The notes: a model not told the origin generated them from the sequence alone. A stretch of DNA of 18,553 nucleotides from Candidatus Woesebacteria bacterium (GCA_017993865.1 JAGOLU010000006.1:1-18553), one strand, 5' to 3'. Shown: positions 1-8,074, counted from the stretch's first letter. Program-made: numbers and translations.

Positions 1-1
1 A

Positions 2-382
2 CAGTTGAGAAATCGTTTGCAAGACAAGTGTTTATACCATACGTTTCCTTCAGGGGAACCGTGGGACTTTATATTACCCGGTTCTGTTGAAGAAATCTCA
101 GGTCAAATCGCGGTGGATTACACCAAAGTCAGAAAGCCGAAGTTTGAGATTGTTTCTTTTGCAAATTGCTCGAAACCATTGGTTCAAATAGAGCTAGAAA
201 TAGATCTGAAATATAGTCAGATAGTCGAGTTGTTCCCCGAGGGGATATGTGTTCCAGAAGCGAGAAATGTCTGGGTCTACTTGGAGAATCCCTACACGAT
301 AGATTTCTGTTTGGTATTGAACGAGAAAACACAAGAGGACTGGTCAGACTACTTCCAAAACTCGAGAGTGATTTCAAAGTAG
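2..382 (+). CDS. C-terminal part of an unknown protein (5' truncated by window edge)
   Basis: The reading frame is open from the first complete codon to a TAG stop, so the true start probably lies upstream; a TTG at position 5 is only a nominal start. About 126 residues are visible. They are mixed polar and hydrophobic with beta-rich character (for example PLVQIELEIDL), with no signal peptide or membrane segment. I recognise no family. The stop lies 3 bases before the GTG of the DUF2079 gene, so the two are probably cotranscribed. This tight spacing and the lack of internal stops support a real gene. Its function cannot be inferred from what is visible. Confidence 0.6.
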   Translation, partial: QLRNRLQDKCLYHTFPSGEPWDFILPGSVEEISGQIAVDYTKVRKPKFEIVSFANCSKPLVQIELEIDLKYSQIVELFPEGICVPEARNVWVYLENPYTIDFCLVLNEKTQEDWSDYFQNSRVISK

Positions 383-385
383 AGC

Positions 386-1921
386 GTGGAGAAGCCTGCT
401 CACAAACCGTTCGTGAAGAAATGGTGGATAAAGACTATAGAAGCCGCCCACCCTGATATACTACCAGCAGTGATAAAATTCTTCATAAAACATTGGGATA
501 AAATACTTGTCGGTATTTTGATATTGGTATACAGCATCGTGTTTAGCACCCTCTCTATTGGTCGTCATGACGCGTTCGCGTCAGGGTTCGACTTGGGCAA
601 CATGGATAGCACCGTATGGAACACCCTGCAAGGGAGAATTTTTATGTTGTCTGGCGATGGCGGAATGGCCTCACGATTTTCTATTCACGCAGATCTCATC
701 TTAGCTCTCTTATCGCCGCTCTATATCTTTTGGAATGATGTTCGCATGTTGCTCATCACTCAAAGCGCTCTTCTGGCAGTTGGAGCGATCCCCGTATATT
801 TGTTAGCGCAAAAGGTGCTCAAATCGAAGCAACTTTCTATCGCTATGGTTGTGCTCTATCTCCTGAACCCAGGGATGCAATGGACTAACATGTACGATTT
901 CCATCCGATATCGTTGGCGATTCCTTTTCTACTCTTTGCATTTTATTTCGCATATACGAAGTCATGGAAATGGTATGCACTTTTTGCCATACTCGCCATT
1001 CTTACCAAAGAGCAAGTGTCACTCACCATATCACTCATGGGAATATTTATTCTGATTTTCCATAAAGAGAGAAAGGTCGGACTCATATCATTTGTAGGGG
1101 GGATTGTGTGGACATTCGGCATAATGTTTGTAGTTATGCCGCTCTTTAGTCCGGAGGGGAGACACTGGGCGTGGTCATGGTTTCAATTCTCTAGCACATC
1201 TAGTGGAGGTTCGTTAATCACCGTGACCAACAAAATTCTGGAGAGAGTAGTATTCTCTCCTGATCTCTCTCCGTACTACATTGGCCTTCTGAAACCATTT
1301 ACCTACCTTCCTCTCCTGGGCCTCCCTTGGCTTATTTTTGCGCTCCCTGATCTTGCAATCAATGTGCTCAGTTCTCACGGGCAGATGCGCTCTTTTGTGC
1401 TTCACTATGATAGTGGCATAACACCTTGGCTGACGGTCGCTTCTATTTTCGGGCTTTCGTATACAAGGTGGATCTTAGTGAGGATGAAGCTAGTGAGTCG
1501 ATATGCTAAACACATCACAACCCTCGTGGTTGCGGTAGTTATGCTTTTCGCACTCCGATTTAATTATCACTATAGTCCTTTGCCCACCACACCCTCTTGT
1601 TGGTGCTTCATGTACGAGCCGACCAAAGAAGATAGAGCATTTGAGAAACTACTCCAAAGCATCCCACAAAGCGCATCTGTGACTGCATCTCCAGAGATCC
1701 GACCTCATACGACTCATCGGGCACAGGCATTTACCTTGCCAGATGCGACATCATCTGCAGATTTTATCGCCATTATCGACCAAAACAGAATGGTGGGGAA
1801 CTATGATCCAAAAGATTTTGAATTACGACTAATGGAAACTCTCAATGCAGAAAAGAAGTACGACCTCGTACAACAGATAGGTCATTTCTATTTGTACCAG
1901 AGAAGAGGACCGATGCGTTGA
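386..1921 (+). CDS. DUF2079 family polytopic membrane protein
   Basis: This is a 511-residue protein with a cytoplasmic N-terminal stretch, then about ten hydrophobic segments from residue 40 to about 395, and a soluble C-terminal region. DUF2079 hallmarks are visible: FDLGNMDSTVW at residues 68-78 followed by NTLQGRIF, a HAD motif near 101-103 before a membrane segment, and a LLNPGMQWTNMYDFHP motif near 160-175. DUF2079 proteins resemble GT-C glycosyltransferases in topology, with acidic and His residues in the first external loops, so a lipid-linked sugar transferase is an inference. The start is a GTG only 3 bases after the upstream stop; no Shine-Dalgarno sequence is seen, so translational coupling or a slightly later start is possible. 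It ends with TGA, and the next 92 bases hold no recognisable feature. Confidence 0.88.
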   Translation: MEKPAHKPFVKKWWIKTIEAAHPDILPAVIKFFIKHWDKILVGILILVYSIVFSTLSIGRHDAFASGFDLGNMDSTVWNTLQGRIFMLSGDGGMASRFSIHADLILALLSPLYIFWNDVRMLLITQSALLAVGAIPVYLLAQKVLKSKQLSIAMVVLYLLNPGMQWTNMYDFHPISLAIPFLLFAFYFAYTKSWKWYALFAILAILTKEQVSLTISLMGIFILIFHKERKVGLISFVGGIVWTFGIMFVVMPLFSPEGRHWAWSWFQFSSTSSGGSLITVTNKILERVVFSPDLSPYYIGLLKPFTYLPLLGLPWLIFALPDLAINVLSSHGQMRSFVLHYDSGITPWLTVASIFGLSYTRWILVRMKLVSRYAKHITTLVVAVVMLFALRFNYHYSPLPTTPSCWCFMYEPTKEDRAFEKLLQSIPQSASVTASPEIRPHTTHRAQAFTLPDATSSADFIAIIDQNRMVGNYDPKDFELRLMETLNAEKKYDLVQQIGHFYLYQRRGPMR

Positions 1922-2013
1922 ATACGTATGCTTCAGCTGTTCGGTGGAATCAACACATAGAAAATATCACGGTAAGCGATAAAAGCAGTCACCTAGGTTA
2001 TGGTCTGATTCAA

Positions 2014-2481
2014 TCAGTCTTCACTCCCCAATTGTTCCAGGCTTTTGATAAGAGTCTCGAATTCAATATCTCGCAATGAGACACCTTTCCTATGCGCAAC
2101 AATAAGTCCATGTATGAGTCTTTTTGCGCGGAGCGCCTCTGCTTTTTTCAGATATTTTATAATAATGGGCTTCCCTGAATAGAAGCGAGTTGTGATTTTG
2201 AGAGTAGCAAATATGGGCCCACAGAGTGCCATAATATTGAGTATATCCTCATGGTTAATGCTGTTGATCCTCTTGTTTAAGAAAAAATCAGCTCTACGAA
2301 TATTTATCTTATGAAGGTCAATGGTGAGCGTATCGGGGAAAAGAGTGAAGGGGAAAACAGTCTTTATTTTGAGCAAGGTTATTTGTGACCCTCGAGTGAT
2401 GTTTGAAAGGGTGTTCTTTTGGGATTTCCTCGCACCAGGTTTGGTGAGGCGAGAGAAAATTGTTCTTGTGATGTTTTTCAT
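2014..2481 (-). CDS. Hypothetical 155-residue protein
   Basis: I do not recognise a family with certainty. The N-terminus is basic (MKNITRTIFSRLTK). The middle has short beta-like stretches (ITLLKIKTVFPF, LTIDLHKINIRR, FATLKITTRFY), and the C-terminus has two amphipathic helices (KKAEALRAKRLIHGLIVAHR). A beta-rich core followed by a C-terminal helix is reminiscent of small bacterial PH-like domains, but that is only a shape argument. There is no transmembrane segment. An AATAAT box sits 8 bases before the ATG, the spacing seen before several other genes here, which favours this start. It is convergent with the DUF2079 gene and divergent from the DUF389 gene. Confidence 0.6.
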   Translation of the reverse strand: MKNITRTIFSRLTKPGARKSQKNTLSNITRGSQITLLKIKTVFPFTLFPDTLTIDLHKINIRRADFFLNKRINSINHEDILNIMALCGPIFATLKITTRFYSGKPIIIKYLKKAEALRAKRLIHGLIVAHRKGVSLRDIEFETLIKSLEQLGSED

Positions 2482-2596
2482 AGGGAGAGATTATTTTCTA
2501 GTGAACGTCTACCACAACTCTATTATATGTCATGGTCTTACGATATACTACGAAATAGAGGGTACACACCATCTAACATATATTCGTTGACCTCCT

Positions 2597-4222
2597 ATGA
2601 CAAATATAATAACAACCACAGTCACCAAACTCTTGCGCCTACTGTCATCGGTGGGGCTTCATTTTGTGAACGACGTCAAAGATGTAGATGAGGCCATGGT
2701 GTTAGAAAAAATTGAGAGCAACAATCAACTCTCATTTAGTTTTATTGTCCTACTCGTGGTGTCGAGCGTTGTCTCTACTTTGGGGCTCCTCTTAAATGCT
2801 CCCGCAATCATTATCGGAGGCATGATTATTTCACCTCTCATGTGGCCACTCATGAAGATTTCCATTGGGCTCTCGTTTGAAAGGAAATCATTCATCAAGC
2901 AGGCGATCACGCTCTTGTCACTTTCCATAGTGATCAGCGTAGCGGCGTCTTTTCTTATCGCTTCCGTCTCTCCTATCAAGCATCTCAACAACGAAATACT
3001 TACGAGGACCACCCCCACCACACTCGACATTTTTGTTGCGCTGGCCGCAGGCTTGATCGCGGCTATGGCGATCGTTCAAAAAAGAATCTCAGATAGTTTG
3101 GCTGGGGTTGCAGTTGCGACATCTCTCATGCCCCCTCTTTGTGTTGCAGGGATAGGGCTATCTTTCTATAGCCTCCCTACGTTCGCTGGTGGGTTCATGC
3201 TTTTCATGGCTAATGTCGTCTCTATTCTTCTGTCCTCGATATTAACCTTTATCTTCGTCGGAGTCAAACGAGATAGAGGCACCAAGATTCGATCCAAGGG
3301 GTTGGTTACCATTGCGGTTGCACTTCTCATAACATCAATACCGCTTGCCGTTACTTTGAAGAATTACACTTTTAAACTAAACGCCTATGACAAAACTCAG
3401 CAAATCCTTACCGATGAGTTCAAAAAGATATCACCATCGATCGTAGTGCAGAATGTCACTACAGATTCGGAATCAGGAAGTGAAACGGGGACGATGATCA
3501 TCGAAGCGGAACTCCTTATTCCAGAAGGCACTACCATTAGTTATCAACAGAAGGCCGATATCGTGGCCAGACTTGAACATAGTCTGAGTACGAAGATAGA
3601 CCTAAACCTGAGAGTTCAACAGACGATCAATTTGATTAGTGAAAAAGATGCTACTGTTAGCAAAAAGAAACAACTACTGACCGAGTTGGCACGCGAAGAA
3701 ATTGGACGAGCCTATTCTGGAGCGGGAATAGATACCATCGATATGAGTTATAACCAAGCCGACCAGCAGTGGACGGTAGGCCTGGTTCTCAGGGGCGACC
3801 CCTCAATTCTTTTTACTGAGAGTTCTCGATCGGATATCGAGAAAAAGCTTTCTCTCACAATCAACGAACCCGTCCATTTAAATATCGACATAATTCCCCG
3901 ATTGAAGCTCAAATCTCAGCCAGATTTAGAGAATGATCAGATCACCAAAGACATCCATACATTGGTAGACGCAGTGTCTCCTGATATAGATATCCTCGCA
4001 ATCAACCTGACTCGCAGTTCTAGTCTTGCGAAAGAAGATGTTTCTGCAACCTCCGCCGTTTTACATACCGTTGTCGATTTGAGAGTGCCTGAGAGTCTAG
4101 ACCCCCAGGTTCTGTCAGCGAACGCGATTCAGGAAGAGCTTGAGAAAAGGTACAAGAGAGTGTTTGACGTGACCATCAACATAGTGGAGAAAAAGACACT
4201 CAAGGGAATCGAAAGTGAATGA
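2597..4222 (+). CDS. DUF389 (TIGR00341-type) membrane protein with large soluble C-terminus
   Basis: The 541-residue protein has a membrane region from about residue 47 to 250 with six or so segments. Family hallmarks are clear: LNAPAIIIGGMIISPLMWP near 66-84, a Gly/Ala-rich LAAGLIAAMAI segment, and VAVATSLMPPLCVAGIGLSF near 172-191. The function of DUF389 proteins is not established; transport has been suggested from topology alone. Residues from about 260 to 541 form a long soluble region with alternating strands and helices (repeated hydrophobic strands such as TMIIEAELLIP, LNLDIIPRL-like segments). The ATG was chosen because the N-terminal helix precedes the first membrane segment at the usual distance. 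A TATATT box lies 12 bases upstream and no Shine-Dalgarno sequence is visible. It seems to be a single-gene unit. Confidence 0.88.
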   Translation: MTNIITTTVTKLLRLLSSVGLHFVNDVKDVDEAMVLEKIESNNQLSFSFIVLLVVSSVVSTLGLLLNAPAIIIGGMIISPLMWPLMKISIGLSFERKSFIKQAITLLSLSIVISVAASFLIASVSPIKHLNNEILTRTTPTTLDIFVALAAGLIAAMAIVQKRISDSLAGVAVATSLMPPLCVAGIGLSFYSLPTFAGGFMLFMANVVSILLSSILTFIFVGVKRDRGTKIRSKGLVTIAVALLITSIPLAVTLKNYTFKLNAYDKTQQILTDEFKKISPSIVVQNVTTDSESGSETGTMIIEAELLIPEGTTISYQQKADIVARLEHSLSTKIDLNLRVQQTINLISEKDATVSKKKQLLTELAREEIGRAYSGAGIDTIDMSYNQADQQWTVGLVLRGDPSILFTESSRSDIEKKLSLTINEPVHLNIDIIPRLKLKSQPDLENDQITKDIHTLVDAVSPDIDILAINLTRSSSLAKEDVSATSAVLHTVVDLRVPESLDPQVLSANAIQEELEKRYKRVFDVTINIVEKKTLKGIESE

Positions 4223-4276
4223 CAGGATATCGGTAAGACAATGCCACCAGGGGGGGGCGCTTTTGACAATCGGCAC

Positions 4277-4531
4277 TCATTTATCTTCTGGAGTCGCGTC
4301 AAAATCAGTATAGAACTGAGCCATGAATTGTTTGACGAGCTGTGGATCATTCATTTCATTTTTCATTGCCTCCATTACCTGTACGTGCGCCACATCTCCT
4401 TTCGCGGCCATTTCCATTCCATGCTTCTGACTGTTTGCGATCATCTCCTCTGCAGTCGCACCATGAATGAGTGCATCGCAAGGTCCATGTAGTTGTTTAC
4501 AAGTCATTGTTTTCATAGGTGTATGCCCCAT
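4277..4531 (-). CDS. DUF1059 family small protein
   Basis: This 84-residue protein carries the DUF1059 signature MKTMTCKQLHGPCDALIHG, followed by EEMIANSQKHGMEM and a helical tail rich in Met and acidic residues. Two conserved Cys (in TCKQL and GPCD) and His residues suggest metal binding, but no biochemical role is established for the family. Most homologs begin at the internal MKTMTC (ATG at 4516). I place the start at 4531 because an extended -10 box (TGcTATTGT) ends 7 bases before that ATG, which would give a leaderless mRNA and five extra residues. Both starts are possible. The gene is divergent from the hydrolase gene, with the two -10 boxes about 30 bases apart. Confidence 0.85.
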   Translation of the reverse strand: MGHTPMKTMTCKQLHGPCDALIHGATAEEMIANSQKHGMEMAAKGDVAHVQVMEAMKNEMNDPQLVKQFMAQFYTDFDATPEDK

Positions 4532-4538
4532 CAATTGT

Positions 4539-4547
4539 ACAATAGCA
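4539..4547 (-). promoter_or_regulatory. Extended -10 promoter of the DUF1059 gene (leaderless)
   Basis: Read on the minus strand the element is TGC-TATTGT. It is followed by 7 bases and then the ATG at 4531. The expected transcription start falls on or next to the start codon. There is no convincing -35 box, as is common for extended -10 promoters. Confidence 0.5.
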
Positions 4548-4573
4548 CAACGTGTTCCGCCAGCATGAGATAC

Positions 4574-4582
4574 TGCTATAAT
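4574..4582 (+). promoter_or_regulatory. Extended -10 promoter of the alpha/beta hydrolase gene (leaderless)
   Basis: TGC-TATAAT is a perfect extended -10 element. Six bases separate it from the ATG at 4589, so transcription would begin at about the A of the start codon. This argues that the reading frame upstream of 4589 is not translated. Confidence 0.65.
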
Positions 4583-4588
4583 CCATTT

Positions 4589-5332
4589 ATGGATTTAATA
4601 AAAACGAAATCGTTTCAACTCGCCACAATATCACGAGGTGATGTGCATGCGGATAAATTGGCCATCATGCTCCCGGGGAGGTTAGATACCAAAGACTACG
4701 CGAGTTGTGTAAGCCATATAGAGTACCTCGCAGGAAAAGGATACTTTGCGGTTTCGTTCGATCCTCCGGGCACCTGGGATAGCCCAGGTGGAATCGAGCT
4801 ATTTACTACGACTAACTATATAAAAGCTGTTACTGAGTTGATGGACCACTACGGAAATAAGCCCACCTTACTCATAGGTCATAGTAGGGGAGGAGCTACG
4901 GCAATACTCGCCGGAGCCACTCATCCCTTCGTAACAAGTATCGTTGCAATCATGGCTAGCTATGGTGCCCCTTCACTCCCAAAACCTGAATCGCTCAAGA
5001 CAGGCGTACAGATTGAATATAGAGATCTACCACCAGGTTTACAAGAGACACCTGAGCAGAAGTGGTTTGCGCTCCCTTTGAATTACTTTAAGGATGGTAA
5101 ACAGTATAATGTGGTTCGGTCGCTGCAGACTTGCACAAAGCCGAAATTGCTCGTATATGGTACACGTGATAAGTTCACCAAGCCTGAGCGCGTGAAAGAG
5201 GTCTTCAAACTCATCCCAGAACCCAAGATGTTGCTGGAGGTGAATTCAGATCATGACCACCGCTATCATCCAGAGGTGATAGACGAAGTGAATGGTGCTA
5301 TTGGGGAGTTTCTTCTGAAATATTCAATCTGA
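4589..5332 (+). CDS. Alpha/beta hydrolase fold protein
   Basis: This 247-residue protein has a complete catalytic triad layout. The nucleophile elbow is GHSRGG with Ser99, the acid is probably Asp194 in YGTRDKF, and the base is one of the His residues in SDHDHRYH (222, 224 or 227). The oxyanion-side motif LPGRLDT is near residue 28. There is no signal peptide, so it is cytoplasmic. The substrate cannot be told from sequence: the fold covers esterases, lipases and peptidases. The frame is open for a further 96 bases upstream, but the perfect TGcTATAAT element lies inside that stretch and MDLIKTKSF is a natural N-terminus. The rhodanese gene follows after 8 bases, so the two form an operon. Confidence 0.88.
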   Translation: MDLIKTKSFQLATISRGDVHADKLAIMLPGRLDTKDYASCVSHIEYLAGKGYFAVSFDPPGTWDSPGGIELFTTTNYIKAVTELMDHYGNKPTLLIGHSRGGATAILAGATHPFVTSIVAIMASYGAPSLPKPESLKTGVQIEYRDLPPGLQETPEQKWFALPLNYFKDGKQYNVVRSLQTCTKPKLLVYGTRDKFTKPERVKEVFKLIPEPKMLLEVNSDHDHRYHPEVIDEVNGAIGEFLLKYSI

Positions 5333-5340
5333 TAAAAATC

Positions 5341-5682
5341 ATGTTTAACATATCACAGCCAAACGTACCTCAGATTTCTGTCGAGGAAGTGCAGAAATCT
5401 ATTGACGCTCATGAGGATATTCTTATGCTTGATGTGCGAACAGTCGAGGAGTTCGCAAGGGGCAAGATCGCAGGTGCTATCAATCTCCCACTAGACGAGG
5501 TCCAAAGCAAAGTCGAATCAGTTATCCCGGATAAATCTTCAAAAATATATGTTTACTGTTTGAGTGGCTCCCGAAGTATCTATGCAGTCGAAGCCATGGA
5601 AAAACTGGGGTATGCGAATGTGCACAATGTCACCAATGGGTTACTGGCGTGGAGGATAAAAGGTTACACCACGAGTACGTAA
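5341..5682 (+). CDS. Single-domain rhodanese-like sulfurtransferase
   Basis: The 113-residue protein has the rhodanese pattern: ISVEEVQKSI, the substrate-site motif LMLDVRTVEEFARGKIAGA with Asp31 and Arg33, and the active-site loop beginning at Cys73 (YCLSGSRS), followed by a helix and the C-terminal GLLAWRIKGY. The catalytic Cys and the Arg closing the loop (Arg78) are present, so it should be able to carry a persulfide. The length is typical of GlpE/PspE-like stand-alone domains. It lies 8 bases after the hydrolase stop and probably shares its transcript. Its sulfur donor and acceptor cannot be deduced. Confidence 0.9.
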   Translation: MFNISQPNVPQISVEEVQKSIDAHEDILMLDVRTVEEFARGKIAGAINLPLDEVQSKVESVIPDKSSKIYVYCLSGSRSIYAVEAMEKLGYANVHNVTNGLLAWRIKGYTTST

Positions 5683-5725
5683 TAGCGAAAAAAGCCACTA
5701 TGAATCCACTGGCATCAACGATCAA

Positions 5726-6139
5726 TTAGATCCTCTCAGCATGCTGTTTGAAGCTTTCAAGTATCGCTTGCCAGCCCTCTCTTTGACGCTCTTCACTATT
5801 TTCTGATTCCATTTCAAATGTCTCTGTTACTTTGGTAGAGTGCTCACCAGCTTTCTCAAATCGTATAGACACCTTTCTCCCACCTATGATTGTGTATTCG
5901 ATCAATGCCTGAATATCAACTCGCGTGTACGTGCCCTCAAAATCGAAGCTTGCACTCGCATCTTTGGCAGCCATAGTCCATGAGAAATGGCCACCCTCAA
6001 CCAGGTCATTGGTGGCTTTGGGGCAGTGCCAGTCCTCACTTGCTTGATTCCATTGCACGATATGTTCGGGGAGTGTAAATACACTCCACACCGTTGAGAT
6101 GTCACGATCGACTACCACTGCTACTGTTACTGTGTTCAT
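5726..6139 (-). CDS. SRPBCC / AHSA1-like domain protein
   Basis: This is a 137-residue single-domain protein of the START-like helix-grip fold. It opens with a strand and helix (VVVDRDISTVWSVFTLPEHIVQWN), has the central antiparallel strands (GGHFSWTMAAKD, DFEGTYTRVD, ALIEYTIIGGRKVSIRFE), the typical TKVTETFEMES strand, and a long C-terminal helix from GWQAILESFKQHAE. Such proteins bind small hydrophobic ligands or, in the Aha1 branch, Hsp90; no specific ligand can be named. The start lies 5 bases after the VOC gene stop, so the two are cotranscribed. It is convergent with the rhodanese gene. Confidence 0.85.
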   Translation of the reverse strand: MNTVTVAVVVDRDISTVWSVFTLPEHIVQWNQASEDWHCPKATNDLVEGGHFSWTMAAKDASASFDFEGTYTRVDIQALIEYTIIGGRKVSIRFEKAGEHSTKVTETFEMESENSEERQREGWQAILESFKQHAERI

Positions 6140-6144
6140 AATAG

Positions 6145-6582
6145 TTATTGAGAATTAGGAACATTTATCATCCATTGCACCCCGTATTTATCAGTACACG
6201 ATCCATAAAAAGCTCCCCAGAACATGTCTTGTAGCGGCATAGTCACTTTTCCACCCGCTGATAGCGCAGTAAAAAGCTTCGTGGCATCTTCTTTCGTATC
6301 CGGCTCCAGACTAATGTGCACGTTGTTTCCTACATTTACCTTGAAGCCCATTGACTCCGGGGCGTCAGTTCCCATAAGATGGTGCCCGCCCAAAATCACG
6401 AGCTCTATATGCATGACGAGATTCTTGTCAGCATCTGAAGTTTGTGGCTGCCCTTCTTGCGGGGGAACTTCGCCAAAACGAGATATGTTGCCCACAAAAT
6501 CTCCTCCAAAAACTGATTTGTAGAAATTGAACGCCTCTTCTGTTTGGTTTGCAAAATTTAGATACGTGTTCGTTCTCGCCAT
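6145..6582 (-). CDS. VOC / PhnB-like glyoxalase-fold protein
   Basis: The 145-residue protein begins MARTNTYLNFANQTEEAFNF, the usual opening of the PhnB-like branch of the vicinal oxygen chelate fold. It continues with YKSVFGGDF, VMHIELVILGGHHLMGTD, VHISLEPDTKEDATKLFTAL and ends with MFWGAFYGSCTDKYGVQWMI, all family marks. Members are often annotated as 3-demethylubiquinone methyltransferase-like, but that activity should not be assumed. The frame is open another 105 bases upstream, but that part does not resemble the family. No strong -10 box lies close to this ATG, so it may have a short leader. It forms an operon with the AHSA1-like gene. Confidence 0.88.
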   Translation of the reverse strand: MARTNTYLNFANQTEEAFNFYKSVFGGDFVGNISRFGEVPPQEGQPQTSDADKNLVMHIELVILGGHHLMGTDAPESMGFKVNVGNNVHISLEPDTKEDATKLFTALSAGGKVTMPLQDMFWGAFYGSCTDKYGVQWMINVPNSQ

Positions 6583-6713
6583 AGTAAGAAAAAAACTAGT
6601 GATAATTTTTCCTTCATTTCTGAAAGGTAGAGGATAGTAGCATGTGCGTGCATCTGGTGTCAACCCGCAAAAAATATACACTCTCAAAAACCCAACTGTT
6701 CGTACTGGTAAAA

Positions 6714-6722
6714 TGATAATAT
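6714..6722 (+). promoter_or_regulatory. Extended -10 promoter of the MazG-like gene (leaderless)
   Basis: TGA-TAATAT is followed by 6 bases (ttctcc reading into the ATG at 6729). This is the same geometry as the hydrolase promoter. No -35 box is apparent and no Shine-Dalgarno sequence precedes the ATG. Confidence 0.55.
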
Positions 6723-6728
6723 TCTCCT

Positions 6729-7118
6729 ATGAGAACGTTTACCATTGCTAGATTAGTGAGAGATAGGATAGTGGAGCAGATTATTAAGGCAGGAAATGTG
6801 CCACACTGGAGGGTATTGTCCGGTGAGCAATATTTGCAAGCACTTAAAGATAAGTTGGTAGAAGAAGCTCAGGAAATGCAAGGAGCATCAGGAGAAGACC
6901 TCATCGATGAGCTCGCCGATGTTCAAGAAGTAGTTGATAGTCTGCTGAAGATGTTAGATTTGACTAAAGAACAGTTGAGCGAGACACAGCAAAAAAAGAA
7001 TAAAAAGAACGGCCCATTTGAGAAGAGGGACTACATAGATGAGGTTGAAGTAAAAGACGATTCAGAGTGGGTACATTACTATCTGAAAAAACCTGAAAAG
7101 TTTCCTGAGAGATCTTGA
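6729..7118 (+). CDS. MazG-like all-alpha NTP pyrophosphatase (COG4997-type)
   Basis: The 129-residue protein starts with the typical ARLVRDRIVEQI...AGNVPHWRVLSGEQYLQALKDKL pattern of the predicted house-cleaning nucleotide pyrophosphatases. The metal-binding residues follow the family layout: Glu45, Glu46 and Glu49 in KLVEEAQEM, then Glu61 and Asp64 in DLIDELADVQEVV. It would hydrolyse non-canonical NTPs to NMP and pyrophosphate in the cytoplasm, protecting the nucleotide pool; this comes from the family, not from a site visible here. The C-terminal part is lysine-rich (KKNKKN) and then charged. It has its own promoter and is convergent with the methyltransferase gene, 9 bases apart. Confidence 0.88.
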   Translation: MRTFTIARLVRDRIVEQIIKAGNVPHWRVLSGEQYLQALKDKLVEEAQEMQGASGEDLIDELADVQEVVDSLLKMLDLTKEQLSETQQKKNKKNGPFEKRDYIDEVEVKDDSEWVHYYLKKPEKFPERS

Positions 7119-7127
7119 GAGAACAAG

Positions 7128-8030
7128 TTAGAGTTCGACGCTCCACCTTGAATATATGGCAGGAGCTATGCGCCTATCTCCCCCCGTTTCTGCAATGGTA
7201 AGCTCACCAGATGAGACTGTATCCCCGAGAACCTCATGCATGGCTGTGTGCAAGCTCACCGAAGAAAGCTTTACGGCATAGACAGTGACAACAGCAAACG
7301 AAGGATGATCAGCTAATAGATTACGACACTCATTCAACAGTTTCGGAAATGTTTCTTCGAGTTTCCATAACTCACCTTTCGGTCCTCGTCCGAACTTCGG
7401 AGGGTCAATAATCAATCCGTGATATTTAACCCCTCGACGAATTTCCCTTTGAACAAACGTAAGTGCGTCATCCACAATCCAGCGGATTGGCTTATCTTGT
7501 AAGTTTGAAAGAATTTGGTTCTCCCGAGCCCAAGTTATAGATTTTTTTGATGCATCGAGGTGAGTGACGGATGCCCCAGCCGCTGCAGCTGCGAGAGAGG
7601 CGATGCCAGTGTATCCAAATATGTTAAGCACATTCACCGGTTGTTGTGCTTTTGATATTTGAGATCTGACCCAATCCCAATGCGTAGCCTGTTCGGGGAA
7701 TACGCCAAAATGTCTGAATGGAGTAGGCTCTACCCAAAAAGAAAGATCTTTATACTGCATTTTCCACCTCATGGGCAGGTTGTTTTTCAGTTTCCATTTG
7801 CTCTCGTCTTTATTCGCAGACTCATGGAAAATACCATCTGCATTTTCCCACAGAGTAGGCGGAAGTTTGGGTTGCCAGAGTGCTTGCGATTCGGGGCGCA
7901 CAAACCGATAGGCACCATACCGCTCGAGCTTGTGGCCATTACCACTGTCCAAGAGTTCATAGTCTTTCCAACCCGTGCTTTGGGCCATGTGGAGAGTCAT
8001 CTGTTTTTCAATAGGGCTTTGATCATGCAT
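7128..8030 (-). CDS. Class I SAM-dependent rRNA methyltransferase, RlmI/RlmK (COG1092)-like
   Basis: The 300-residue protein has SAM motif I VLNIFGYTGIASLAAAAAG at residues 134-152, an acidic residue ending the next strand (Asp159 in THLDASKKS), Asp187/Asp188 in WIVDDAL, and the motif IV IIDPPKFGRGPKGE with Asp209. The DPPKF motif and order match the COG1092 23S rRNA m5C/m7G methyltransferases. These often carry an N-terminal PUA domain; here the first 100 residues are shorter and look like the central EEHB-type domain, so the PUA module is apparently absent. The exact target base cannot be inferred. A TATAAT box ends 8 bases before the ATG, supporting this start. Confidence 0.85.
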   Translation of the reverse strand: MHDQSPIEKQMTLHMAQSTGWKDYELLDSGNGHKLERYGAYRFVRPESQALWQPKLPPTLWENADGIFHESANKDESKWKLKNNLPMRWKMQYKDLSFWVEPTPFRHFGVFPEQATHWDWVRSQISKAQQPVNVLNIFGYTGIASLAAAAAGASVTHLDASKKSITWARENQILSNLQDKPIRWIVDDALTFVQREIRRGVKYHGLIIDPPKFGRGPKGELWKLEETFPKLLNECRNLLADHPSFAVVTVYAVKLSSVSLHTAMHEVLGDTVSSGELTIAETGGDRRIAPAIYSRWSVEL

Positions 8031-8038
8031 AGACTGAA

Positions 8039-8044
8039 ATTATA
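8039..8044 (-). promoter_or_regulatory. -10 box of the methyltransferase gene (leaderless)
   Basis: Minus-strand TATAAT, a perfect -10 hexamer, lies 8 bases before the ATG at 8030. The bases before it are TAG, not TGn, so it is not a classical extended -10. No clear -35 or Shine-Dalgarno sequence is seen. Confidence 0.5.
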
Positions 8045-8074
8045 CTATACAGACAGCCTATTCGTGTGATTGGG

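Noticed and set aside
2005..2017. Perfect palindrome CTGATT-C-AATCAG at the 3' end of the 155-residue gene, considered as a terminator
   Set aside because: It is short and AT-rich, allows only a tiny loop, has no T-run, and overlaps the stop codon.
2321..2691. Two plus-strand open frames opposite the 155-residue gene and running into the DUF389 gene
   Set aside because: They overlap better-supported genes, show no family features, and have no promoter or RBS.
4250..4257. Run of eight G between the convergent DUF389 and DUF1059 genes
   Set aside because: It is intergenic with no hairpin of useful length around it; it is most likely a chance homopolymer or a length-error site.
4493..4588. N-terminal extension of the hydrolase to 4493
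   Set aside because: The extension is Cys/His-rich, spans the DUF1059 gene start and both -10 boxes, and does not look like part of the hydrolase fold.
6605..6630. CTTTCA-GAAA-TGAAGG hairpin upstream of the VOC-like gene (minus strand), considered as a regulatory leader
   Set aside because: It is a 6-bp stem including a G-U pair, with no motif of a known riboswitch and no nearby promoter that places it clearly in the transcript.
6583..6687. N-terminal extension of the VOC-like protein to 6687
   Set aside because: The extra 35 residues do not resemble the family, and the internal MARTNTYLNF is the normal start.
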